Positions 17,321 through 27,400 of a stretch of DNA of 64,000 bases are shown piece after piece. The DNA is from an uncultured Ruminococcus sp. (GTDB lineage Bacteria; Bacillota; Clostridia; Oscillospirales; Acutalibacteraceae). Location: assembly GCA_902762615.1 (NCBI GenBank), contig CACWOX010000004.1, positions 37,557 through 101,556 of the forward strand, read 5' to 3'. The notes under the pieces are model-generated. The model ran no database searches. It saw only the letters and a program-made list of their open reading frames with translations, and was not told the origin of the DNA. Position 1 is the stretch's first letter, and each line of letters starts with the position of its first letter. The position numbers and the translations under genes are program-made.

Positions 17321-18794
17321 GGCTATCATGATACAGGGCACAATGTCCAATGCAGGCAAAAGCCTCTTTGCGGCGGCTCTGTGCCGTATTTTCAAACAGG
17401 ACGGTCTGCGCTGCGTTCCCTTCAAATCACAGAATATGGCGCTCAATTCATTCATCACACGGGAAGGGCTGGAAATGGGCAGAGCGCAGGTAATGCAGGC
17501 GGAAGCTGCCGGCGTGGAGCCTTCGGTGCTGATGAATCCGATATTGCTCAAGCCCACTACCGACCGAGGCTCTCAGGTGATAGTCAACGGCGAGGTCTAC
17601 GGCAACCTGACCGCTTCGGCGTATTTTAAGTCGAGGAAGCAATTGATTCCCGAAATAATGAAGGCATACAGCGCGCTTGCGGCGGCAAATGATATTGTCG
17701 TGATAGAGGGGGCGGGAAGTCCGGTGGAGCTGAATCTTCTCAAGGATGACATCGTGAATATGGGAATGGCGGAGCTTGCCCATTCCCCTGTACTGCTGGT
17801 GGGAGATATTGACCGCGGCGGCGTGTTCGCTCAGCTGCTCGGCACGCTTTCGCTCTTTGAACAAAAGCAGCGCGACATGGTCAAAGGGCTGGTTGTCAAT
17901 AAATTTCGCGGCGACCGTTCTCTTTTTGAGGACGGAGTCAGAATTCTCGAACAGCGCGGCGAAAAGCCTGTTGTCGGTGTCATTCCGTATATGCAGCTCG
18001 ATATCGACGACGAGGACAGTCTTTCGGAAAAACTGAAATCCCACGGTGACGGCGCGATAGATATTGCTGTTATCAGACTTCCTAAAATATCCAACTTTAC
18101 CGACTTCGACGTATTCAGACAATATGAAGGCGTGGCGGTCAGATATGTTTCCTCTCCCAATCAGCTCGGTACGCCCGATATGCTGATAATACCCGGCACC
18201 AAGAGCACAATTGCCGATATGTATTGGCTTCGCACCAGCGGTCTTGAGGCTGCCATAAAGCGGCTTGCAGAGAAGGGAACACCGATATTTGGCATATGCG
18301 GCGGCTATCAGATACTCGGGCGTATTATATCCGACCCGGACTGTGCCGAATGCGGCGGCGAGATAGAAGGAATGGGACTTCTGAATACGAAAACGGTATT
18401 CAGGGGAGAAAAAATCCGCAGGCAGTCGGTCGGCAGGATCACCTGCTCTTCCGGATTTTTCTCGGCTCTGAACGGCTGCGCGTTTACCGGGTACGAAATA
18501 CACATGGGCGTCACTTCCGGAGAAGAGTATCCGTTTGCGAAGCTTGACGCTGGCATTGCCGACGGCTGCTGCCGGGACAACATATGCGGCAGCTATCTTC
18601 ACGGGATATTTGACAGCCGCGAGGTTTCGGAAGCTCTTGTCGGTGCGCTTTACAGCCGCAAGGGGCTGTCGTTTGCCGGCAGCGGAACCGACAGGGAGAG
18701 CTACAAGCAAGCTCAGTACGATATTCTCGCCGAAACGGTGCGCAGAAACGCCGATATAGATATGATTTATCGGATAATTGAAAAGGGAATATAA
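17313..18794 (+). CDS. cbiP: Cobyric acid synthase CbiP
   Basis: 493 residues. Amidates the b, d, e and g side chains of adenosylcobyrinate a,c-diamide. N-terminal synthetase domain with AIMIQGTMSNAGKSLFAAAL (P-loop), PFKSQNMALNS and VVIEGAGSPVELNL; C-terminal class I amidotransferase domain with nucleophile Cys329 in IFGICGGYQILG and a late GSYLHGIFD histidine. Last gene of the operon; a strong hairpin terminator follows immediately. Confidence 0.96.
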   Translation: MAKAIMIQGTMSNAGKSLFAAALCRIFKQDGLRCVPFKSQNMALNSFITREGLEMGRAQVMQAEAAGVEPSVLMNPILLKPTTDRGSQVIVNGEVYGNLTASAYFKSRKQLIPEIMKAYSALAAANDIVVIEGAGSPVELNLLKDDIVNMGMAELAHSPVLLVGDIDRGGVFAQLLGTLSLFEQKQRDMVKGLVVNKFRGDRSLFEDGVRILEQRGEKPVVGVIPYMQLDIDDEDSLSEKLKSHGDGAIDIAVIRLPKISNFTDFDVFRQYEGVAVRYVSSPNQLGTPDMLIIPGTKSTIADMYWLRTSGLEAAIKRLAEKGTPIFGICGGYQILGRIISDPDCAECGGEIEGMGLLNTKTVFRGEKIRRQSVGRITCSSGFFSALNGCAFTGYEIHMGVTSGEEYPFAKLDAGIADGCCRDNICGSYLHGIFDSREVSEALVGALYSRKGLSFAGSGTDRESYKQAQYDILAETVRRNADIDMIYRIIEKGI

Positions 18795-18797
18795 CAT

Positions 18798-18837
18798 AAA
18801 AAAGCAAGCTGCCGATCACGCAACAGCTTGCTTTTTT
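18798..18837. terminator. Bidirectional terminator between cbiP and the ABC-2 exporter
   Basis: Perfect 14-bp stem AAAAAAGCAAGCTG / CAGCTTGCTTTTTT with a 12-nt loop. The T-run on either strand lets it end both the + strand B12 operon and the - strand exporter operon. Confidence 0.92.
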
Positions 18838-18847
18838 GATTGTACTA

Positions 18848-19672
18848 TTACGAACCGGAGGAGGTATACTTTCTCACGCCGAATCTCCAGAAAACATAGC
18901 CCGGAATAAGAAAAAGCAGGGCGGCAAGAGGAAGCAGCGCATACAAAATATTGTCGCTGCGTCCGGTAAGAAATTTAAGGGGATAGACCTGAACCAGCGA
19001 ATAGGGGATAACAAAGGTACAGAAGCGCATCATTCGCTTTCCGTAAACGTCTATGGGATAAGCGCCGTATTCTCTCGCGCCGTCTGTGAAAATGTTTATC
19101 ACCTCAAGCCCTTCGAGGGTGAAGAAGCAAAGCGCCGCGTTGATCAGGAATATTCCGCAGAATACGCCCGTGCCGCCTATCAGCATGAATATCACGGTGA
19201 GCACCCTGACAAAATTCCATTCGATTCCCGCGTGAGTTGTGCCGTAAATAAACACGATAGCGCCCTGTATCATTCTGCCGATTCTCGTCAGCTCAAAATG
19301 GCTTCCCAGCACCTGCAATATTTCATTGCGCGGTCGGGTCATGATTCTGTCAAAACCGCCCTGACGCACGATTTTAGGGAAGCTGTCAAAGCCTCTGGCT
19401 ATACATTCGGCAAGTGAGAAATCCATAAGGACGATCGAGACGCAGAGCAGCACATCGCTGTAGGAATAATCTTCAATAGAGTGAAAGCGGAGAAACAGAA
19501 AATGGATTCCGATGAAGGCATTGAATGACGTTAAAAACTGCCCGAACATTGTCATGAAAAAGGATTTTTTGTACTGCATCATGCTGCGTATCTGTATCGA
19601 AATGTAGTGCAGATACAGCTTTAATGCGGATACTCTGTGCTCCTTGACCTGTGTTTCACTTTTCATCTGCAT
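18848..19672 (-). CDS. ABC-2 exporter permease (DUF990 type), distal gene
   Basis: 274 residues with about six membrane segments, starting SALKLYLHYISIQIRSMMQY. The ISIQIRSMMQYKKSFF amphipathic entry helix and QGGFDRIMTRPRN loop are typical of the DUF990/ABC-2 permeases encoded in pairs next to an ATPase. The start ATG overlaps the stop of the upstream permease (TGATG); an ATG two codons later is possible. Substrate unknown. Related three-gene exporters are reported to export toxic compounds, but nothing here fixes the cargo. Confidence 0.82.
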   Translation of the reverse strand: MQMKSETQVKEHRVSALKLYLHYISIQIRSMMQYKKSFFMTMFGQFLTSFNAFIGIHFLFLRFHSIEDYSYSDVLLCVSIVLMDFSLAECIARGFDSFPKIVRQGGFDRIMTRPRNEILQVLGSHFELTRIGRMIQGAIVFIYGTTHAGIEWNFVRVLTVIFMLIGGTGVFCGIFLINAALCFFTLEGLEVINIFTDGAREYGAYPIDVYGKRMMRFCTFVIPYSLVQVYPLKFLTGRSDNILYALLPLAALLFLIPGYVFWRFGVRKYTSSGS

Positions 19673-20496
19673 CAGCCCCCCTGTACCGTAATCTTATTCA
19701 TTGCAGACCGACAGATCAGCTTGCCGGCAGCTGTCAGAATAATTACCCAGAACGCCTGCAGCAGCATAGCTTTTGCGGCTTCCATGCCGCTTATGTTTCC
19801 GCTGTATATCCTTAGCGGCACATTTTCCATGGAAGCGAAGGGCAGCAGCTCCATTATTTTCTGAATGCGCGGCGGGAAGAAGGGGATAGGTATCACGATT
19901 CCCTGCAATAATTCGGCGGTCATGGCAAAGATGATTCTCAGTCCCTGCGGAGAGACGGTAAAAAACGACAGCATGTAAATAATCATGCAAAGCGACACAG
20001 TGACCGTCATTCCCAGCAGCATTGCCGCAATAAAACAGATAAATGTCAAAGGATCCGGAGGGAGTATCATTCGGTACGGCTGCGGAAGAAAAAAAGCTGC
20101 CGAAAGCACCGGAATACATCTAAGCAGTGCGCGAGAGGTGCGGTTGGCTACACTTCGGGCGAACCACATATCGTAAATGTCGATCGGTCTGCAAAGCTCA
20201 TAGCAGATATTCCCGTCCATAATACTGTCGAAGATTTCATTTTCCATAAACCAAGTCATAAACAGCGCAAGAAAAGCCTGCTGCATCCAGATATAGGACG
20301 CAAGCTGCTCAAAGCCCATAGGAAAGGCAGCGGAGTTTGATTGGTGAAAGGCGCGGAATACGCTTATTTCCATAAATCCCCAGACGAACTGCGTCATGAT
20401 TCCCGCAAGTGCGGCAGTGCGGTATTGCAGCCCCATGGCAAACCTCAGTTTGAAAAAGGAGACGTATCTTTTCCGACGTGCAAAGAATTTGCTCAT
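19672..20496 (-). CDS. ABC-2 exporter permease, proximal gene
   Basis: 274 residues from the ATG at 20496 (GAGGTGAG precedes it by 4-5 nt); a GTG three codons earlier is an alternative. About six hydrophobic segments; FFKLRFAMGLQYRTAALAG at the N-terminus and DGNICYELCRPIDIYDMWFA in the cytosolic loop are typical for the ABC-2 partner of DUF990 permeases. Coupled to the ATPase upstream and the second permease downstream. Forms the membrane part of a heteromeric exporter. Confidence 0.82.
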   Translation of the reverse strand: MSKFFARRKRYVSFFKLRFAMGLQYRTAALAGIMTQFVWGFMEISVFRAFHQSNSAAFPMGFEQLASYIWMQQAFLALFMTWFMENEIFDSIMDGNICYELCRPIDIYDMWFARSVANRTSRALLRCIPVLSAAFFLPQPYRMILPPDPLTFICFIAAMLLGMTVTVSLCMIIYMLSFFTVSPQGLRIIFAMTAELLQGIVIPIPFFPPRIQKIMELLPFASMENVPLRIYSGNISGMEAAKAMLLQAFWVIILTAAGKLICRSAMNKITVQGG

Positions 20497-20506
20497 ATCG
20501 CTCACC

Positions 20507-21292
20507 TCAGATTTCGTAAGCGCGGTATAGCTCGGCTACCGTGCGGTCAATGTCTCCGCTGCCTGATATTTCGCTTATATCCCCGTCGAGCAGAATTTTT
20601 CCCTTGCCTATGAGAATGATGCGCTTTGTGATGGCTTCGATGTCCTGCATATCGTGTGTGGTGAGAATCACGGTGGTCTTTCGCTCACGGTTGAGCCGGA
20701 CGATGAATTCGCGCACAGCGATTTTGGATACAGCGTCAAGACCAATCGTCGGCTCGTCGAGAAAGAGTATATTCGGCGAATGAAGGAGTGAGGCGGCAAG
20801 CTCGCAGCGCATTCTCTGCCCGAGTGAAAGCTGTCGCGCAGGCGTGCGAAGTATTTCGGCAAGGTCGAGCAGTTCGGTAAGCTCGTCCTTGTTCTGCCTG
20901 TATACTTCGGGAGGTATGGAATAAATGTCCTTGAGCAGCTCAAATGAGTCGATCACCGGAACGTCCCACCAAAGCTGGGAGCGCTGCCCGAATACGACGC
21001 CGATATTGGCAACGTGCTCGATGCGGTTTTTCCACGGGACGCGTCCGTCAACGGTGCATTCGCCGCTGTCCGGAGTGAGAATACCGCTGAGAATTTTTAT
21101 CGTGGTGCTCTTTCCCGCGCCGTTTGGACCGATATAACCCACCGTCTCGCCGTCCTCAATGGTAAAGCTCACGTTGTCCAGAGCGGTTACCGTGTCGTAA
21201 TCCCTGTGGAAGAATGAGCGCAGCGCTTCACCGAAACCGGCGTTTCGTCTGGCTGTTCTGTAGGTTTTGCAGATGTTTTTCATGGTGATCAT
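20507..21292 (-). CDS. ABC-2 exporter ATPase
   Basis: 261 residues. Walker A IGPNGAGKSTTIKIL (about 54-68), signature LSLGQRMRCELAASLL, Walker B ILFLDEPTIGLD and switch TTHDMQD are intact. The long N-terminal lead with RRNAGFGEALRSFFHRDYD before the cassette is typical of the exporter type found with DUF990 permeases. ATG 21292 follows AAGGGAGGT by 8 nt. First gene of the - strand operon, with its own consensus promoter. Confidence 0.92.
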   Translation of the reverse strand: MITMKNICKTYRTARRNAGFGEALRSFFHRDYDTVTALDNVSFTIEDGETVGYIGPNGAGKSTTIKILSGILTPDSGECTVDGRVPWKNRIEHVANIGVVFGQRSQLWWDVPVIDSFELLKDIYSIPPEVYRQNKDELTELLDLAEILRTPARQLSLGQRMRCELAASLLHSPNILFLDEPTIGLDAVSKIAVREFIVRLNRERKTTVILTTHDMQDIEAITKRIILIGKGKILLDGDISEISGSGDIDRTVAELYRAYEI

Positions 21293-21343
21293 TGAAACTT
21301 ACCTCCCTTGAAAAAATGAAGATTTTTGTAAAGGCGAAAGTGT

Positions 21344-21372
21344 ATTGTAACATCCTGTCATTTATTTGTCAA
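21344..21372 (-). promoter_or_regulatory. Sigma-A promoter of the ABC-2 exporter operon
   Basis: On the - strand TTGACA (21367-21372), 17-nt spacer, TACAAT (21344-21349). Close to consensus; the leader to the ATPase start is about 45 nt. Confidence 0.8.
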
Positions 21373-21415
21373 GTATTTTTTGCAATTACATTGGCATATT
21401 TTATTGAAATATAAC

Positions 21416-21446
21416 TTGAAACGTGATATGATTAATTTAGTATATT
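21416..21446 (+). promoter_or_regulatory. Probable promoter of the giant helicase gene
   Basis: TTGAAA at 21416-21421 with either TAGTAT (21438-21443, spacer 16) or TATATT (21441-21446, spacer 19). The -35 is good, the -10 register ambiguous. AGGAGG at 21471-21476 lies 6 nt before the ATG at 21483. Confidence 0.45.
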
Positions 21447-21482
21447 TTATATGAATTTACGATATCATTCAGGAGGCATAGT

Positions 21483-24400
21483 ATGGCATCAAACTTTGAA
21501 TTCATGTCGCCGAAATGGCGCGATATTGCTGAGCTTGGCGCAAAAGCCGAGGAATGCAGCGCAACCGCCCCGAAGCAGTGCGCAGATTCGCTCAGGATCA
21601 TCGGTCAGCGCATTGCAGACCAGCTACTTGCGGTCAACGGTCTGACACTTCCGGATTCCGCAAATCAGTCCGAAAAGATCACTTTTCTGCGAAATCATCA
21701 GCTTATTATCGTAAGCATCGAGGATATTCTGCTATCGCTCAACGACACCTCTGATGACACGGAAATTACCTCTGACGAAGCCGAAAAGCGTCTGCGCATG
21801 GCGCATAAGCTGTGTCACTGGTTTGTACTGGTTCACGGCTACAACGATAATCCCGATGATGAATCAGCAGAAGCAGAGCCTACGCTGGAAGAAGCAGAAG
21901 CCGCGCCCGAAACGCAGCCTACGCTGGAAGAAGCAGAAGCGGCGCCCGAAACACAGCCTTTGCAGGAAGAAGCAGAAGCGGCGCCCGAAACGCAGCCTTC
22001 GCAGGAAGAAGCAGAAGCGGCGCCCGAAACGCAGCCTTCGCAGGAGGAAGCAGAAGCCGCGCCCGAAACGGAGTCTACGCAGGAGGAAGCAGAAGCCGCG
22101 CCCGAAACGCAGCCTTCGCAGGAAGAATCCGAAGCCGCGCCCGAAACGCAGCCTTCGCAGGAAGAAGCCGAAGCCGCGCCCGAAATGCAGCCTTCGCTGG
22201 AAGAAGCAGAAACCCTCCCCAAAGAAGAGCCTTCGCAGGAAGACGACGACAATGCCGATGAGTCAGAAGTTCAGATACATATTGATATGAAAATTATTCC
22301 GGTCATCAATTATGCCCTTCTGCAAAACGGGCTTAGAATTGTACGAACGCTGACGGTAACAAACGACTCATCAGAGCAAATAGCCGATGCGGAGCTTCAT
22401 ATTACCGCGGAACCGGCGCTTTGTCTGCCATACACCGAACATATTGACATGCTACAGGCAGGGCAGTCAATTAAGCTGAGTGCCGTCAGGCTCATTCCCG
22501 ACGGAAACTTCCTGGCAAGTCTGACCGAAAAGATCAGCGGCGTGCTGTCCGTATCGGTGACAATCGGTGAAAGAACACTGTGCAGCCGTCAGACCGAAGT
22601 GACCGCGCTTGCCTTTGACCAGTGGCACGGATCTTCGATCTATCCCGAACTGCTCTGCTCCTTTATTACCCCGAATCATCCTGTGATTGCGCAGATCACT
22701 GGGCGTGCAGCCGAATTGCTCGGCAAATGGACGGGAGACCCATCGCTTGACGCATACCAGAGCAATGACTCAAACCGCGTACTCAAACAGGCAGCGGCGG
22801 TTTACGGAGCACTTCAGGAGCAGAATATCGTTTACTGTGTTCCTCCGGCGAGCTTTGAAGCCATCGGGCAGCGCATACGTCTTTGCGATACGGTAATGGA
22901 GCAGAAGCTCGGCACATGCATGGATCTTACATTGCTTTATACTGCCGCGCTCGAAGCAATCGGGCTTCATCCGCTGCTTATTTTATTAAAGGGGCATATT
23001 TTTGCAGGCGTATGGCTGGAGGAAATGTCCTTCCCCGAAACGGTTCAGGACGACGCGTCGCTCATCACCAAAAGGCTTGCAAACGGCATCAATGAAATTG
23101 CCGTTGTGGAATGTACCGCATTTGCGGCAAAGGAGGAAACTGTAACTTTTGACGACGCGCAGAAGATGGCGGAGAAGCAGCTTGCCAATCTAAGCGCGGT
23201 GGAATTCTTTATCGACGTCAACCGCGCCAGACTGAGCGGAGTCAAGCCGATCCCCATGCGTATTCCGACCGAAAACGGCTGGAAGGTGGAGCGTCCTCTT
23301 CTTACGGAGGACGAACTGACCGCTGCTCCAAAGGAAAGGAACAGCGCTGTTGTGATGGACGAAGGCGAGGACACGCCCGTAACCCGTAAAACACGCTGGG
23401 AACACAAGCTGCTCGATCTTGGACTCCGCAACTCACTCATCAACCTCAGGCTGTCAAAGACGCTGATACCGCTGCTTTCCTCCTCGGTGGACGACCTCGA
23501 AGATTCACTTGCCGACGGCGAGGATTTCAAAATAATGCCGCGCCCCTCCGACTGGAATCAAGGTGAGCTCGGCTTTGACACCATGCATGAGCTGGGAAGC
23601 TTTGCGTCGGTCATTCAGTCAGAATTCAAAAATCACCGTCTGCGTTCTGCACTGACGGAAACCGAACTTGCCAAGACCATCAAGGAGCTTTATCGCTCGG
23701 CAAAATCCGCTCTGGAGGAGAACGGCGCAAATACTCTTTATATGGCGCTGGGATTGCTCCGCTGGTACGAAAATCCCAGAAGCACCAAACCGAGGTACGC
23801 GCCGATTATTCTTGTCCCGGTCGAAATCGTGCGCAAGTCAGCCGCACAGGGATACGTTGTTCGGCTTCGCGACGACGAGTCGCAGATGAACGTGACGATT
23901 CTGGAAAAGCTCAAGCAGGATTTCCAGATAGACATCAAGGGCTTAAATGTACTGCCGGAGGACGAGCACGGCATAGACACGCGCAAGGTGTTCACCATCG
24001 TGCGCAAGGCTGTCATGGAGCAGAAAAACTGGGATGTGCTGGAATCGGCGTACATCGGCATATTCTCCTTTTCACAGTTCGTCATGTGGAACGACATACG
24101 GAGCAGATATGACGATCTTGCCAAAAATAAGATCGTCAGCAGCCTTATGGAGGGCAAGCTGGAATGGGAAGCCGAGGAAATGAGGATAGGCGACGAGGTG
24201 GACGAGAACGGCGTGTTCCTGCCCATGTCAGCTGACGCGTCTCAGCTTTTCGCCATCAGAGCCGCCTCGGAAGGCAAGAGCTTCGTTCTGCACGGTCCTC
24301 CCGGAACGGGCAAATCCCAGACCATCACCGCGCTGATTGCCAACGCGCTGGCACAGGGCAAGTCGGTGCTCTTTGTGGCTGAAAAGATGGCAGCCCTCGA

Positions 24401-27400
24401 GGTGGTGGAACGCCGTCTCGACAAAATCGGAATAGGCGACTTTTGCTTGGAGCTTCATTCCAACAAGGCAAAGAAAAAGTCTGTGCTGGAACAGCTCAGG
24501 AGAGCTTCTGAGGCCACCAAGGGACAGACAGCCATAGTCTACGAAAACAAGGCAAATCAGATAGCCGGCATCAGAGCCGAGCTGAACGAATACGTAAAAG
24601 AACTTCATAAGGAACGCAAGTGCGGCAAAACGCTGTACGAGCTGATCAATGAATATGAAGCCAATCAATCCTACCCCGATATGACGCTGCCGGATTACAA
24701 CGCCGTGGCAGAGATAGACCGCGAAAGAGCCGATCAGCAGGCGATTCTTCTTCAGCGCGTCACCGCTGCCGCGAAGGCGGTGGGTCACCCGAAGGATCAT
24801 CCCCTTACCGCAGTAAAAACCGCGAATTATTCCCAGCAGCTCCGCATGACGCTGCCCCAAAACATTGCCGCATATCAAGCTGCCCTGCGCGGCTTGCAAA
24901 GTGCAGTCCAAGCATTCACCGCCGAGGTGGATATCCCTTCAGGTACGTTTGCTCAGATTTCGGCAATGAACGCGGCGGCACATGAGTTGAAGCAGTGGCT
25001 CTCCTTCCCGAGAGCGTGGGCACAGTCGGAAAACGCAGGATTCTTCCTCACACAGATACAGGAGATGAGCCTGCACTATGCAAACGCCAATCAGTACGCG
25101 GCAATGCTCTCGCAGTACTGGCGGCAGGAATTCCTCACCCTTGACGCCATGCAGCTTCTGGCGGAATACCGCACGGCAGCGGCAAAATGGCTCATTCCGC
25201 GCATGATGGGCATTAACGCTCTCTGCAAAAAGCTCATTCCGTATGCCCTCGGCACAATCAATAAGAATCAGCTCGAACAGCAGCTTGTCACGCTGCTGAA
25301 TTACCGCAACGAGATGGACGCCGCGTCTGCACTCTTTGCTCAGTACGGCGATTCTCTCGGGAACCTATACAGCGGCAGCGCTACCGACTGGAACAGCATC
25401 AGCATGTCCTGCGCCGCCGCAAAGGAAAGTGCTGCAAATCTGGATAATACCTTCGGCGGCTCTGAATTCCGCACGCATTACTGCAGCAGACCCGAGCTAC
25501 GGGAGAAAATCGAAGGTGTGATCGGCGCAATGCCTTCCGTGCTTGAGGTAAAGAACGCACTTGATGAGGTAATTGATACGTCATATGAGCCGGACGATGA
25601 CTGGCTGTCTGCCCAGATGGAAGTGTGTGACAATGTGGCAGCACACTTTGACGAGATTAAGGAATGGATCACATGGAATGCCATTTCACGCGAAGCGATC
25701 AACTGCGGAATGGAATGTGCCATTAACGCATACAGGCAGGGAATTGCTCATGAGGACGTCGCCGGCAGCTTCAGGAAAATCATCTCAAAGACCCTCGCCA
25801 TGCAGATCATTGATTCCGTGCCGGTGCTTAACGGCTTCTCCGGCGCGGTGTTCAACGAGAAGATCGAGCAGTTCAGGCAGATGGATGAAGAGCTTACCAA
25901 GCTCACCCAAAAGGAAATCTATTGCAGACTCGCATCAAGAGTGCCGAATTTCGCAAAGGAAGCGGCGCAAAGCTCCGAGCTGGGCATACTGCAAAAGGCG
26001 ATACGCAGCGGCGGCAGAGGCATGAGCATACGCAAGCTGTTCGACCAGATACCAAATATGCTGCCGAGACTTTGCCCCTGTATGTTGATGAGTCCTATCT
26101 CGGCTGCGCAGTATCTTGCGCCAAATAGAGAGCCATTTGACCTTGTGGTATTCGATGAAGCCTCACAGATAACCACCTCAAAGGCGGTCGGCGCTTTGGC
26201 AAGGGGAAAGAATGCCGTCATAGTGGGCGACCCGAAGCAGATGCCGCCAACGTCCTTCTTTGCCACCAATACGGTCGATGAAGACAATATTGACGACGAA
26301 GACCTTGAAAGCATACTCGACGACTGCCTTGCTTTGAATATGCCCCAGACACATCTTCTCTGGCATTACCGCAGCCGTCACGAAAGCCTGATTGCTTTCA
26401 GCAACCGTCATTTCTATGAGAACAAGCTGTACACATTCCCCTCTGTCAACGACCGTGAGGCAAAGGTCAGACTGGTTCACACCGACGGATATTTTGACCG
26501 CGGCAAGAGCCGGCAGAACCGTTCGGAAGCTGAGGCTGTGATAGCCGAGCTGAAACGCCGCTGTCACGATAAAAAGGACAGCAAGCTGAGTGTGGGCGTA
26601 GTTACGTTCAATATCAACCAGCAGAATCTGATAGACGACCTGCTTATCGACGCCTGTAAGGAGGACAGCACCCTTGAAGGCTGGGTTAACAACAGCAAGG
26701 AGCCTCTCTTCATCAAGAACCTTGAAAACGTGCAGGGCGACGAGCGCGACGTCATTCTCTTCTCGATAGGCTACGGTCCCGACAAGGAAGGACACGTCTC
26801 CATGAATTTCGGTCCTCTCAACCGTGACGGAGGCTGGCGCAGACTGAATGTCGCCGTCTCCCGCGCAAGATGCGAAATGGTGGTATTCTCTACGCTGGAA
26901 CCCGATCAGATCGACCTTAACAGGACTCACGCGGAAGGCGTTGCGGCGCTGAAATCATTCCTTGAATACGCCGCCGGAAGAGATCATTTCCACGACGAAT
27001 ATGCTTCCGCAAACGGAGCAGGCGATATCGAGGGTGTGAGCAAAGCAATTTGTGCCGCTCTTGCCGAAAGCGGATATGAAACCGAGCGCAATGTCGGTCA
27101 TTCCCAGTATCGCATTGACATCGGCGTCATCGACCCGAACGATTCCGAGCGCTATCTGCTGGGAATCCTTCTCGACGGAAGCACCTACCGCAATTCCAAA
27201 ACGGTGCGCGACAGAGAGCTTGCCCAGATAAGCGTCCTCGGAAGTTTAGGATGGAGCATAGCCCGCGTCTGGTCGATGGATTGGTGGGACAACAGCCGCA
27301 AAGAGCTTGCACGTCTTTTGGAGCTGCTTGAAAAGGCGTCAGAGCTGTCACGCATTGCCGCCGGACAATCCGACGAAGGAGAGAGGGAAGACTCCGAAGC

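Noticed and set aside
17448..18797. 449-codon - strand frame opposite cbiP
   Set aside because: cbiP is complete with synthetase and amidotransferase motifs; the antisense text has no recognisable domain.
21888..22238. Possible CRISPR array
   Set aside because: Units are 39 nt tandem repeats without spacers and are read in frame through a coding region.
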